A stretch of DNA of 64,000 bases. Origin: Pseudooceanicola onchidii (GTDB lineage Bacteria > Pseudomonadota > Alphaproteobacteria > Rhodobacterales > Rhodobacteraceae). Below, in pieces: positions 47,923 to 55,644 of this stretch. The DNA is taken from NCBI RefSeq assembly GCF_004959925.1, contig NZ_SPUW01000001.1, positions 1,178,001-1,242,000 on the forward strand, given 5' to 3'. Position numbers and translations under genes: made by a program. Each line of letters begins with the position of its first letter. Position 1 is the stretch's first letter. The notes below the pieces were generated by a model that worked only from the letters and a program-made list of their open reading frames with translations, was not told where the DNA came from and searched no databases.

Positions 47923-49068
47923 ATGAGGGTTTCAAGCCGAGGGGATGTCGATCCCTTCATTGTGATGGTCATTCTGCAACTGGCCGAAGAGGCCGAGGCG
48001 AAGGGCCATCATGTCATCCACCTGGAAATCGGCCAGCCGGGCACGCCGGCCCCTGCCGCAGCGCGCGCCGCCGTTGAAAACAGCATGAACGCCCGGTCGC
48101 TTGGCTATACCCAGTCGCGCGGACTGCCGGCGTTGCGGGACCGGATCGCCCGGCTCTACCGGGACTGGTACGGCGTGACCATCGACCCGGCCCGCGTGCT
48201 GGTGACGCCCGGGTCGTCGGGCGGATTTGTCCTGAGCTTCGCGTCGCTTTTCGATGCCGGTCAGCGGGTCGGCATCGCCAATCCGGGCTACCCGGCCTAT
48301 CGCCAGATCCTCAAGGCGCAGGGCCTTGAGCCGGTACTGCTGGAAACCACACCCGAGGATGGCTATCGCCTGCGCCCCGACCAGATCACCGAGGCCGGGC
48401 TGGACGGCGTTCTGGTGGCCTCTCCGGCCAATCCGACCGGCACGATGATGGACCGCGCGGGCCTGACCGGCCTGATCGAGGCCGCACAGGCCACCGGCAC
48501 CACCTTCATCTCGGACGAGATCTATCACGGGCTTCATTACACGCAGCCCGCCGTCTCTGCGCTTGAGATCTCGGACGACGTGGTCGTGATCAATTCGTTC
48601 TCGAAGTATTTTTCGATGACGGGCTGGCGGATCGGCTGGATGATCGTGCCCGAGGCCATCGCCGAACGTGTCGACAAGCTGAGCCAGCACATGTTCATCT
48701 GCGCGCCCCATGTCAGCCAGGTGGCCGCGCTGGCCGCGCTGGATGCGGGCGACGAGCTTGAGGCCAACCGCGCGACCTATGCGACGAACCGCGAGGTGAT
48801 GATCGACGGGCTGACGCGCGCGGGTTTCACCGATATCGCCCCGCCTGACGGTGGCTTTTACGTCTATGCCGACATCAGCCACCTGGGCGGCGACAGCCTG
48901 GATCTTGCCAAGGCGCTGCTTGAGGAAGAGGGGGTGGCCGTGACGCCCGGTCACGACTTCGATCCGCAGCGTGGCGGGCAGACCTGGCGGTTCTCTTACG
49001 CCTCGGCCACGGCTGACATCGTCGAAGGCATGGCGCGGATCGCGCGGTTCACCGCCCGCAGGCGCTGA
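47923..49068 (+). CDS. Class I PLP-dependent aminotransferase
   Basis: 381-residue fold-type I aminotransferase of the AspC/AlaT group. It has HLEIGQPGTPAPAAARAAV, GYTQSRGLPALRDRIA, VTPGSSGGFVLSF, ASPANPTGTMM, ISDEIYHGLHY and the PLP lysine in VINSFSKYFSMTGWRIGW. I choose the ATG at 47923 (MRVSSRG), 6 nt after GGAG; ATG at 47917 is too close to it. The amino-acid substrate is unknown. It is divergent from the M48 gene with only about 43 bp between. Confidence 0.9.
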   Translation: MRVSSRGDVDPFIVMVILQLAEEAEAKGHHVIHLEIGQPGTPAPAAARAAVENSMNARSLGYTQSRGLPALRDRIARLYRDWYGVTIDPARVLVTPGSSGGFVLSFASLFDAGQRVGIANPGYPAYRQILKAQGLEPVLLETTPEDGYRLRPDQITEAGLDGVLVASPANPTGTMMDRAGLTGLIEAAQATGTTFISDEIYHGLHYTQPAVSALEISDDVVVINSFSKYFSMTGWRIGWMIVPEAIAERVDKLSQHMFICAPHVSQVAALAALDAGDELEANRATYATNREVMIDGLTRAGFTDIAPPDGGFYVYADISHLGGDSLDLAKALLEEEGVAVTPGHDFDPQRGGQTWRFSYASATADIVEGMARIARFTARRR

Positions 49069-49080
49069 ACCGGGCCGATC

Positions 49081-49902
49081 TTAGCGGAAGGGTTCGTCCA
49101 GCCGCAGAAGCCGCTGGTGGAACTTGGGCAGCTTGTCGAAGGACAGAAGGCCCTGGTTCTGCGCGGTGTGCCGGATGGTCTCGCGGTTGTCGCCCAGATG
49201 CTCATAGACCGTGCGTTCGATCCGACGGCTGCGCATGGTTTCGCGCACCGACCGGGCCGAGTACCCTTCAAGGAAGTGACCGTCCATCGACGGATACCGC
49301 GACAGGAACTGGTACGAGCACGTGATCGACCCGCGCCGCGCCGCGATATTGGCCACGCCTTCCTCCTGCAGCAGGAAGATGCCGCGGAATTCGCGTGCGG
49401 GGCCGCTGGTCGGCAAGCCCTGCTGTTCCATCGCTTCCTTGGCCTCGTAGCCGCGCAGGAAGGTATAGCCGTCCTCGCGGAACACCAGCAGCATCCCCAG
49501 GACGCCCATGCTGTCATCGACGAACGACCGGCGCGAGAACCGGTAGAGCCCCGACGGCACGTCCTTTTCCGGCACGTTGGTCGAATTCTTCCCCATGAAG
49601 TCGCGGATCGCCGGGTGGTTCAGCAGTTCGCTGTTGCCGTCCGGGATCGTGTCGACGGGTTCCAGAAGGATGCGGGCATCCTTGCCGAAGAATTCACAGA
49701 TCCGATGCAGCACGTCCGGGCGGGGGAAGCTCTCTCCCGATAGGTAGCGGTTGTATTGGGTCCGATTGATCCCAAGTTCGCGGCACAGGCCGGCGATCGA
49801 GGGGTATTGCGCACTCAACTGACGCAGGTTTGCGCCGAAGATGTTTCTGATTTCCGCAGGGTCAGTTGGGTTCTGACTCGGTTTCTTGGCAGATCGGGAC
49901 AA
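49081..49902 (-). CDS. XRE-type HTH regulator with unknown C-terminal domain
   Basis: 273-residue protein. Residues about 15-75 form a lambda-repressor-like HTH (FGANLRQLSAQYPSIAGLCRELGINRTQYNRYL, then PRPDVLHRICEFFG). The remaining 190 residues look globular (PSGLYRFSRRSFVDDSMGVLGML onward) and match no family I know; ligand binding is plausible. Several roseobacter proteins share this layout. It is divergent from the hypothetical gene at 50130, and the 227-bp gap carries three copies of TGACGCCAA, its probable operator. Confidence 0.82.
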   Translation of the reverse strand: MSRSAKKPSQNPTDPAEIRNIFGANLRQLSAQYPSIAGLCRELGINRTQYNRYLSGESFPRPDVLHRICEFFGKDARILLEPVDTIPDGNSELLNHPAIRDFMGKNSTNVPEKDVPSGLYRFSRRSFVDDSMGVLGMLLVFREDGYTFLRGYEAKEAMEQQGLPTSGPAREFRGIFLLQEEGVANIAARRGSITCSYQFLSRYPSMDGHFLEGYSARSVRETMRSRRIERTVYEHLGDNRETIRHTAQNQGLLSFDKLPKFHQRLLRLDEPFR

Positions 49903-49944
49903 ATGTCGAGACTCCGCTTTCTATCTTATTATTACCTTCCTGTA

Positions 49945-50081
49945 TGACGCCAAGTCGCAACATTTTTAGCGTTGACTGACGTTAATTGGCGTCAATATCT
50001 GCACTCTATAGCGTCGTGCCTTACATTGCACGACACATTTTGCCAAAACGCGGTACAGGATAGGTAATTTCCCGACGCCAA
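49945..50081. promoter_or_regulatory. Operator cluster between the XRE regulator and gene 50130
   Basis: TGACGCCAA occurs at 49945-49953; an 18-bp imperfect palindrome TGACGTTAATTGGCGTCA at 49977-49994; and a further copy (CGACGCCAA) at 50073-50081. A perfect inverted repeat GTCGTGC-N8-GCACGAC lies at 50013-50034, and a one-mismatch DnaA box TTTTCCACA at 50084-50092. This density of dyads suggests the XRE protein regulates both divergent genes. Confidence 0.6.
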
Positions 50082-50129
50082 AGTTTTCCACAGACTGGGG
50101 TCAACTGCGAAAAACGTACGGAGATCAGC

Positions 50130-50522
50130 ATGTTCGGTGTCGTACTGTGGAGCAATACGAAAGAGCGCACCGCCGTTATCTGGTGTGAGGACCACGGCGA
50201 TCTGGCGATCTACAACGAAGCCGAGGCCATTTTCCCCTGCACCAGCCTTTTGGGCGAGGGCGACCTTGTGCGCGTTGAGATGAAAGAGAAAAACGGCCTC
50301 CGCCAGGTGCGGTCCGCCGTTATCATCGAAGCGGGGCATGCCGTCGGCCTTCCGACCGCGATCAAGGGTGCCGCAACGGAAGTCGCTGCATCGCGCCAGA
50401 GTGCCTATTCGACGCGCAATCGCGTCTCGGACAGCACCGTGGTGCCCTTTCCGGGCAGGCCTGCGCGCCGCCTGGCAGAGGCTGAGCGCGACGATCTGGC
50501 CCAGGCGGGCATGATGGCCTGA
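50130..50522 (+). CDS. Conserved hypothetical protein, OB-fold-like N terminus
   Basis: 130-residue protein starting MFGVVLWSNTKERTAVIWCE behind GGAGATCAGC. The first 65 residues have the strand order and the GVVLWSN/GDLAIYN/LLGEGDLVRVEM pattern of a cold-shock-like OB fold, though the RNP motifs are absent, so nucleic-acid binding is only a guess. The C-terminal half is Ala/Arg-rich and probably disordered. I recall close homologues in other Rhodobacteraceae. It is divergent from the XRE regulator and convergent with ilvN. Confidence 0.7.
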   Translation: MFGVVLWSNTKERTAVIWCEDHGDLAIYNEAEAIFPCTSLLGEGDLVRVEMKEKNGLRQVRSAVIIEAGHAVGLPTAIKGAATEVAASRQSAYSTRNRVSDSTVVPFPGRPARRLAEAERDDLAQAGMMA

Positions 50523-50529
50523 GAGACCG

Positions 50530-50553
50530 CCCCGGGGCCGCAACCCCGGGGCC
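50530..50553. terminator. Hairpin between convergent genes 50130 and ilvN
   Basis: GCCCCGGGG (50530-50538) and CCCCGGGGC (50545-50553) form a perfect 9-bp stem with a 6-nt loop. There is no T run, so it is a weak bidirectional terminator at best. Confidence 0.55.
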
Positions 50554-50558
50554 TGATC

Positions 50559-51125
50559 TTAGCTGTTGCTGCCGCGCGACAGGGCGGCGACGCCGGTCCG
50601 CGCCATTTCGATCAGCCCAAGCGGCCGCATCAGATCGGCGAAGGCATCGATCTTCTCGGGCGCGCCGGTGATTTCGAACACGAAGCTGTCCAGCGTGCTG
50701 TCGACCACGTTCGCACGGAAGATATCCGCCAGACGCAGCGCCTCGACCCGCTTGTCCCCGGCGCCCGACACCTTCAGCAGCGCCAGTTCCCGTTCCACCG
50801 ACGGTCCTTCGACGGTCAGGTCGTGGACCCGGTGCACCGGCACGATGCGACCCAGCTGTGCCTTGATCTGTTCGATGACCTGCGGCGTGCCGCGCGTCAC
50901 GATGGTGATCCGGCTGAGGTGCCCGGTATGGTCCACTTCGGCCACGGTCAGGCTGTCGATGTTGTAGCCACGCCCCGAAAACAATCCGATGACGCGGGCT
51001 AGAACCCCCGCTTCGTTGTCGACGAGGACAGCAAGGGTGTGGGTTTCGATCACGTCGGAAAACGTGGGGCGAAGGTTGTAGGCCGAATGTTTGGTCGAGC
51101 CCTTCTTGATCTGCAGTGCGCTCAT
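50559..51125 (-). CDS. ilvN: Acetolactate synthase small subunit
   Basis: Regulatory subunit of acetohydroxyacid synthase; its ACT domain binds valine for feedback inhibition. The 188-residue protein begins MSALQIKKGSTKHSAYNLRP and has THTLAVLVDNEAGVLARVIGLFSGRGYNIDSLTV (ACT domain) and a C-terminal ALS_ss_C region (DIFRANVVDSTLDSFVFEITG). It lies 86 bp after ilvI and is co-transcribed with it. The start at 51125 follows AAGGACAAG. Confidence 0.95.
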   Translation of the reverse strand: MSALQIKKGSTKHSAYNLRPTFSDVIETHTLAVLVDNEAGVLARVIGLFSGRGYNIDSLTVAEVDHTGHLSRITIVTRGTPQVIEQIKAQLGRIVPVHRVHDLTVEGPSVERELALLKVSGAGDKRVEALRLADIFRANVVDSTLDSFVFEITGAPEKIDAFADLMRPLGLIEMARTGVAALSRGSNS

Positions 51126-51211
51126 GATCTTGTCCTTTTTGGTCGGGCGGGACGGTGCGTGCATGCACGCACCATACGGGGAACGACGGCGGCGCCGGAA
51201 CGCCGACACGT

Positions 51212-52966
51212 TCACACCAGAACCGCGCCCCCTTCCTTGATGGCATCCTTGGTCGACGCGTCGCCCAGCAGCATCTTGTTGTGCGGCTCGCCCGACGGGA
51301 TCATCGGGAAGCAGTTCTCGTGCTTCTCGACCAGGCAGTCGAAGATCACCGGACCGTCGTAGTTGATCATTTCCATGATCGCGTCTTCCAGATCGGCGGG
51401 ATCCTTGCATTGGATGCCCTTGGCCCCGAAGGCTTCGGCCAGCTTGACGAAATCGGGCAGGGCCTCGGACCAGCTGGAGGAATAGCGTTCGCCGTGCAGC
51501 AGCTGCTGCCACTGGCGCACCATGCCAAGGCGTTCGTTGTTCAGGATGAACTGCTTGACCGGCAGGCGATACTGCATCGCCGTGCCCATTTCCTGCATGT
51601 TCATCAGCCACGACGCCTCGCCCGCGACGTTGATGACCAGCGCGTCCGGATGGGCCATCTGCACGCCGATCGATGCCGGGAAGCCGTAGCCCATGGTACC
51701 CAGCCCTCCGCTCGTCATCCAGCGGTTCGGATCATCGAAGTGCAGGAACTGCGCGGCCCACATCTGGTGCTGGCCGACCTCGGTCGTGATGTAACGGTCA
51801 TGACGCTTCGTCAGCGCCTCAAGCCGCTGCAGCGCGTACTGCGGTTTGATGATCTTGTCCGAGTTCTTGTAGGTCAGGCAGTTGACGGCCTTCCATTCCT
51901 CGATCTGCTTCCACCACTTGGCCAGGCCGTCCGCGTTGGTCTTGCGGCCGCGCGATTTCCAGACCTTGAGCATGTCTTCCAGCACGTGCGCCACGTCGCC
52001 CACGATCGGGATGTCGACGTGGATCACCTTGTTGATGGACGAGGGATCGATGTCGATATGCGCCTTGATGGAATGGGGGCTGAAGGCATCGGTGCGGCCG
52101 GTGATCCGGTCGTCGAAACGCGCGCCGATGTTGATCATCAGGTCGCAGCCGTGCATCGCCATGTTGGCCTCGTAAAGGCCGTGCATCCCCAGCATCCCGA
52201 GCCAATTCTTGCCCGACGCCGGATAGGCGCCCAGCCCCATGAGGGTCGAGGTGATGGGAAACCCGGTGGCGTCCACCAGTTCACGCAGCAGCTGGCTGGC
52301 GGCATCCCCCGAATTGATGACGCCGCCGCCGGTGTAGAAGATCGGCTTCTTGGCGGTCTCCAGCGCGTCGACAAGGGCGGTGATCGCCTGCATGTCGCCC
52401 TTCACCTGCGGCTGGTACCGCTTGGATCCGCCCTTGACGGGGGCCGTGTAGGTGCCTGTGGCGAACTGCACGTCCTTAGGAATGTCGATCAGCACCGGGC
52501 CGGGGCGGCCGGTGGTAGCGACATGGAAGGCTTCGTGCAGGGTGGGCGACAGGGCGTTCGTCTCTTTCACCAGCCAGTTGTGCTTGGTGCAGGGGCGGGT
52601 GATGCCGACCGTGTCGGCCTCCTGGAACCCGTCCGAGCCGATCATGAAGGTCGGCACCTGGCCGGTCAGAACCACCAGCGGGATACTGTCGAGAAGCGCA
52701 TCGGCCAGGCCGGTCACGGCATTCGTCGCGCCGGGGCCCGAGGTCACGAGGACCACACCGGGCTTGCCGGTCGACCGGGCATAGCCTTCGGCGGCGTGCA
52801 CGGCACCCTGTTCGTGGCGCACCAGCACGTGCTTGATGTCGTTCTGCTGGAAGACTTCGTCATAAATCGGCAGGACGGCCCCGCCGGGATAGCCGAATAC
52901 GGTATCGACGCCCTGATCCTTCAGCGCCTGAACCACCATTTTCGCACCTGTCATCTGACGTGCCAT
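51212..52966 (-). CDS. ilvI: Acetolactate synthase large subunit
   Basis: ThDP- and FAD-dependent catalytic subunit: joins two pyruvates (or pyruvate and 2-oxobutyrate) in branched-chain amino-acid synthesis. The 584-residue protein has VFGYPGGAVLPIYDEV, the catalytic Glu in LVRHEQGAVHAAEGYAR, SGPGATNAVTGL, and the ThDP motif region VINVAGEASWLMNMQEMGTA. It follows a leader-peptide attenuator (52967-53186). Confidence 0.96.
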   Translation of the reverse strand: MARQMTGAKMVVQALKDQGVDTVFGYPGGAVLPIYDEVFQQNDIKHVLVRHEQGAVHAAEGYARSTGKPGVVLVTSGPGATNAVTGLADALLDSIPLVVLTGQVPTFMIGSDGFQEADTVGITRPCTKHNWLVKETNALSPTLHEAFHVATTGRPGPVLIDIPKDVQFATGTYTAPVKGGSKRYQPQVKGDMQAITALVDALETAKKPIFYTGGGVINSGDAASQLLRELVDATGFPITSTLMGLGAYPASGKNWLGMLGMHGLYEANMAMHGCDLMINIGARFDDRITGRTDAFSPHSIKAHIDIDPSSINKVIHVDIPIVGDVAHVLEDMLKVWKSRGRKTNADGLAKWWKQIEEWKAVNCLTYKNSDKIIKPQYALQRLEALTKRHDRYITTEVGQHQMWAAQFLHFDDPNRWMTSGGLGTMGYGFPASIGVQMAHPDALVINVAGEASWLMNMQEMGTAMQYRLPVKQFILNNERLGMVRQWQQLLHGERYSSSWSEALPDFVKLAEAFGAKGIQCKDPADLEDAIMEMINYDGPVIFDCLVEKHENCFPMIPSGEPHNKMLLGDASTKDAIKEGGAVLV

Positions 52967-53025
52967 GTTCTCTCTCCGTCCTGCTGCGCGTCTGCGCCGG
53001 TCCTTGCCAACAAGTCCTTACCAAC

Positions 53026-53051
53026 AAAAAACCCCCGGTGTTATCCGGGGG
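53026..53051 (-). terminator. Attenuator terminator of the ilvIN operon
   Basis: On the minus strand CCCCCGG (53051-53045) pairs with CCGGGGG (53038-53032) around a 6-nt loop, followed by six T (53031-53026). It lies 60 bp before the ilvI start codon, so it must be conditional. Confidence 0.9.
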
Positions 53052-53096
53052 CGCATGGGGTCCTGATCAGGTTCCGGTATTACCGGCCCATGCGCC
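53050..53096 (-). promoter_or_regulatory. Antiterminator arms of the ilvIN leader
   Basis: GGCGCATGGG (53096-53087, inside the leader peptide) and CCCATGCGCC (53059-53050) are perfect 10-bp complements. The second arm overlaps the first two bases of the terminator stem, so the two structures compete. A ribosome stalled on the Leu/Ile/Val codons leaves the first arm free; one that reaches the stop codon covers it. Confidence 0.7.
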
Positions 53097-53127
53097 AAAC
53101 TCCTACAATTACGATTAGTGCGGACAT
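53080..53127 (-). CDS. ilvIN leader peptide
   Basis: Fifteen-residue reading frame with product MSALIVIVGVWRMGR. Six of the residues at positions 4-8 and 10 are Leu, Ile or Val, the end products of the pathway. The ATG at 53127 follows AAGGAG by 10 nt and the TAA stop is at 53080-53082. It works by ribosome stalling, not by its product, in the manner of classic ilv attenuators. Upstream, TTGACC (53186-53181) and TTATCC (53164-53159) with 16 bp between form a plausible promoter. Confidence 0.88.
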   Translation of the reverse strand: MSALIVIVGVWRMGR

Positions 53128-53189
53128 GCCCAAGGGCTCCTTCATTGGTGATTTCGAGGGATAAGGCCGGGATGCGGCAAGGTCAACCG

Positions 53190-53585
53190 CTATTCTGCGA
53201 TAAAAGTGTCGCGGATCCGGCGATTTCTTTCCGATTGTTGCGTTTGGCGTCGATTTTCTTTTCGATCACGCCGTCACGGGGTTTTCGGAGCCCCCGACCT
53301 GACCCGAAGTCACCGGCGAACCGCCGGGCCGCAGGTCGAAGGCGCCACGCCATCCACCGGCCGCGCGGTTTCACCGCAACCACAGGCACGCCGGTCGACA
53401 TGTCCGGATGCATCCGGGGGCGGAGGCCGGAAAGTAGGGCCGAATTTACATGTAAAAGTCACGTAACGCCCTGAATGCAAAAAGTGTTTGCGCTCTCCGG
53501 CGGCATCGCTAGTTTGTCCCCACTTATGACGCCGGGAAAAACAGAAAACTCACCGGTACATGCTGATCTGTTGGGAGGACAACAT
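53190..53585. other. Divergent region between the ilv leader and the TRAP operon
   Basis: About 400 bp with no credible gene. A perfect 12-bp palindrome TTTACATGTAAA lies at 53445-53456, 130 bp before the binding-protein start, a candidate operator for the TRAP genes. The strong ribosome site GGGAGGACAAC precedes the start codon at 53586. Several open frames run through it but none has a start with a ribosome site. Confidence 0.5.
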
Positions 53586-54671
53586 ATGGATCGCCGCTCA
53601 TTTCTGAAAACTTCTGCCCTTGGTGGGTCCGCAGTTGCAGCAACGTCGCTTGCCGCACCGGCCATCGCACAGGGCGGCACCACGCTGACCATGGTCACCA
53701 CCTGGCCCCGCGGCCTTGCAGGTGTGTGGGACTCGGTCGAGCGTTTCACCAATAACGTCAACACCATGTCCGGCGGTTCGCTGACCATCGACCCCAAGGG
53801 TGCCGGTGAACTGGTGGGCGCGCTGGAAAGCTTCGACGCCGTGACCTCGGGTCAGGCCGACATGTACCACGGCGCCGACTACTACTGGGTTGGCCAGCAC
53901 CCGGCGTGGGCCTTCTTCACCGCTGTGCCCTTCGGCATGACCGCGCCTGAAATCATGGTCTGGTACTACGGCCAGGACGGCATGGCGCTGCACCACGAAC
54001 TGGGCGAAGTCTTCGGCATCAAGGCCTTCATCGCCGGTCAGACCGCCGCACAGGGTGGCGGCTGGTACCGCAACGAGATCAAGTCGGCCGATGACTTCAA
54101 GGGTCTCAAGTTCCGGATGCCGGGCCTTGGTGGTCAGGCGCTGGCGGAACTGGGCGCATCGGTCCAGAACATCCCCGGCGGCGAAATCTACCAGGCGCTG
54201 TCCACCGGCGCGCTGGACGGCACCGAATGGATCGGCCCCTGGTCGGACGAAAAGCTGGGCCTGCAGGAAGTCTGCGACCACTACTACCCTGCCGGTTTCC
54301 ACGAGCCGGGCGCGGCGCTGTCCGTCGGCTGCAACCTGGACGTCTTCAACGGCCTGTCGCCCGAGCACCAGGAGATCATCCGGGTCGCGGCAGCCGATGC
54401 GCACCAGCACAACTACGCGGTGTTCATCGCCAACAACGGCCCGGCGCTGCAGCGTCTGAAGGACGGCGGCACCCAGGTCCACGCCTTCACCGACGACGTG
54501 TGGGACGCCTTCGGCGCGGCCTCCAAGAAGGTCCTCGACGGCTTCATGGATGACGAGATCTTCGCCAAGATCCGCAACTCGGTCGACAAGTCCATGGCGG
54601 CGACGGCCGGCTGGGTGTCCCAGTCCGACGGCACCTACACCGCGCAGCGGGCCCGTGTGACCGGCGCGTGA
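53586..54671 (+). CDS. TRAP transporter substrate-binding protein (DctP family)
   Basis: 361-residue periplasmic binding protein with a Tat signal (MDRRSFLKTSALGG, cut near AIAQG). The body has WPRGLAGVWDSVERF, KGAGELVG, the domain-joining FRMPGLGGQALAELGAS and GALDGTEWIGPWSDEKLG, like the 2-oxoacid-binding TakP of Rhodobacter and the mannitol/chloroaromatic group. It leads an operon with DctQ and DctM genes. A monocarboxylate or keto-acid ligand is likely, not proven. Confidence 0.92.
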   Translation: MDRRSFLKTSALGGSAVAATSLAAPAIAQGGTTLTMVTTWPRGLAGVWDSVERFTNNVNTMSGGSLTIDPKGAGELVGALESFDAVTSGQADMYHGADYYWVGQHPAWAFFTAVPFGMTAPEIMVWYYGQDGMALHHELGEVFGIKAFIAGQTAAQGGGWYRNEIKSADDFKGLKFRMPGLGGQALAELGASVQNIPGGEIYQALSTGALDGTEWIGPWSDEKLGLQEVCDHYYPAGFHEPGAALSVGCNLDVFNGLSPEHQEIIRVAAADAHQHNYAVFIANNGPALQRLKDGGTQVHAFTDDVWDAFGAASKKVLDGFMDDEIFAKIRNSVDKSMAATAGWVSQSDGTYTAQRARVTGA

Positions 54672-54739
54672 TCGTGAAAGCTTGAAAAACCTAGGTGCGC
54701 GCGGTATCCGCGCGCATCTTTCGTTCGGGGGGAAGGGAC

Positions 54740-55633
54740 ATGCTTGGCGGACTGACCTGGCTGGTGACGCAGATCGGCCTTGGCTTCTATAATATCGCAT
54801 ATGCCGTGAGCCATCCTGGGCTCTGGCTGGACTGGTCTGACAAAGAGGCCCTGCTGCGGTTCGTCTACTACGGCGGCTCGGTGGAATTCTTCTTTGCGAT
54901 GTTCGACATCTTCATCGTGTTCACCATCGCGGGCCTGATCTGGCGTCCGTTCATGTGGGGCATGGTGCGGGCGTTCGAAGGGCTGGCCAACTGGATCGGC
55001 CGTGCGGCCGCCTGGGCCGGGCTCATCATGGTCGGACAGCAGATCATCATCATCTTCCTGCAGTCGGTCTTCCGTCTGGGCGAGATCACCATGTCGCCGC
55101 TTGGCATCGGGTTCTCGCATTCGATCACCTGGTACGCCGAGGGGCTGAAGTTCTGGAACGCCGCCGTGGTTGCGCTTTGCGTCAGCTACGCCTTCGTTCA
55201 GGGCAGCCACGTCCGCGTCGATCTGGTCTATGCCGGTGTCAGCCACCGCGCCAAGAAGGCGATCGACATGTTCGGATCGCTGTTCTTCATGATCCCCTTT
55301 GCCGTCCTGGCCTGGATGTATTCCTGGTACTTCCTGTGGCGGCACCTGATCACGCCGAAGGTGTCGGCGTCGGACCAGCTGGAGATGATGCTCCGCAAGT
55401 CCAAGATCGTGAAGTGGAACGTCGAACGCACCGGGTTCAGCCCCGATGGCTTCGATTTCTACTTCCTGTTCAAGATCCTGATCCTCAGTTTCCTCGTCCT
55501 GGTCATGATCCAGGCCGTGGCGTTCTTCTACCGCTCCCTGCTGGAGTTCCTGGAAGGCGAAGAGGCACAGGACAGATACCTCGACCGGGATTCGCTCGGT
55601 GAAGGTGAAGAAATGTACGAAGGCACGCACTAG
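54740..55633 (+). CDS. TRAP transporter small permease subunit (DctQ)
   Basis: 297-residue membrane protein with about five hydrophobic segments and a soluble loop (ITPKVSASDQLEMMLRKSKI). Typical DctQ proteins are 160-200 residues; this longer form goes with the TakP-like branch. The GSHVRVDLVY segment matches the family's VRVD core. ATG at 54740 follows GGGGGAAGGG. It partners the DctM subunit 11 bp downstream. Confidence 0.9.
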   Translation: MLGGLTWLVTQIGLGFYNIAYAVSHPGLWLDWSDKEALLRFVYYGGSVEFFFAMFDIFIVFTIAGLIWRPFMWGMVRAFEGLANWIGRAAAWAGLIMVGQQIIIIFLQSVFRLGEITMSPLGIGFSHSITWYAEGLKFWNAAVVALCVSYAFVQGSHVRVDLVYAGVSHRAKKAIDMFGSLFFMIPFAVLAWMYSWYFLWRHLITPKVSASDQLEMMLRKSKIVKWNVERTGFSPDGFDFYFLFKILILSFLVLVMIQAVAFFYRSLLEFLEGEEAQDRYLDRDSLGEGEEMYEGTH

Positions 55634-55644
55634 GGGGCAGGGGC

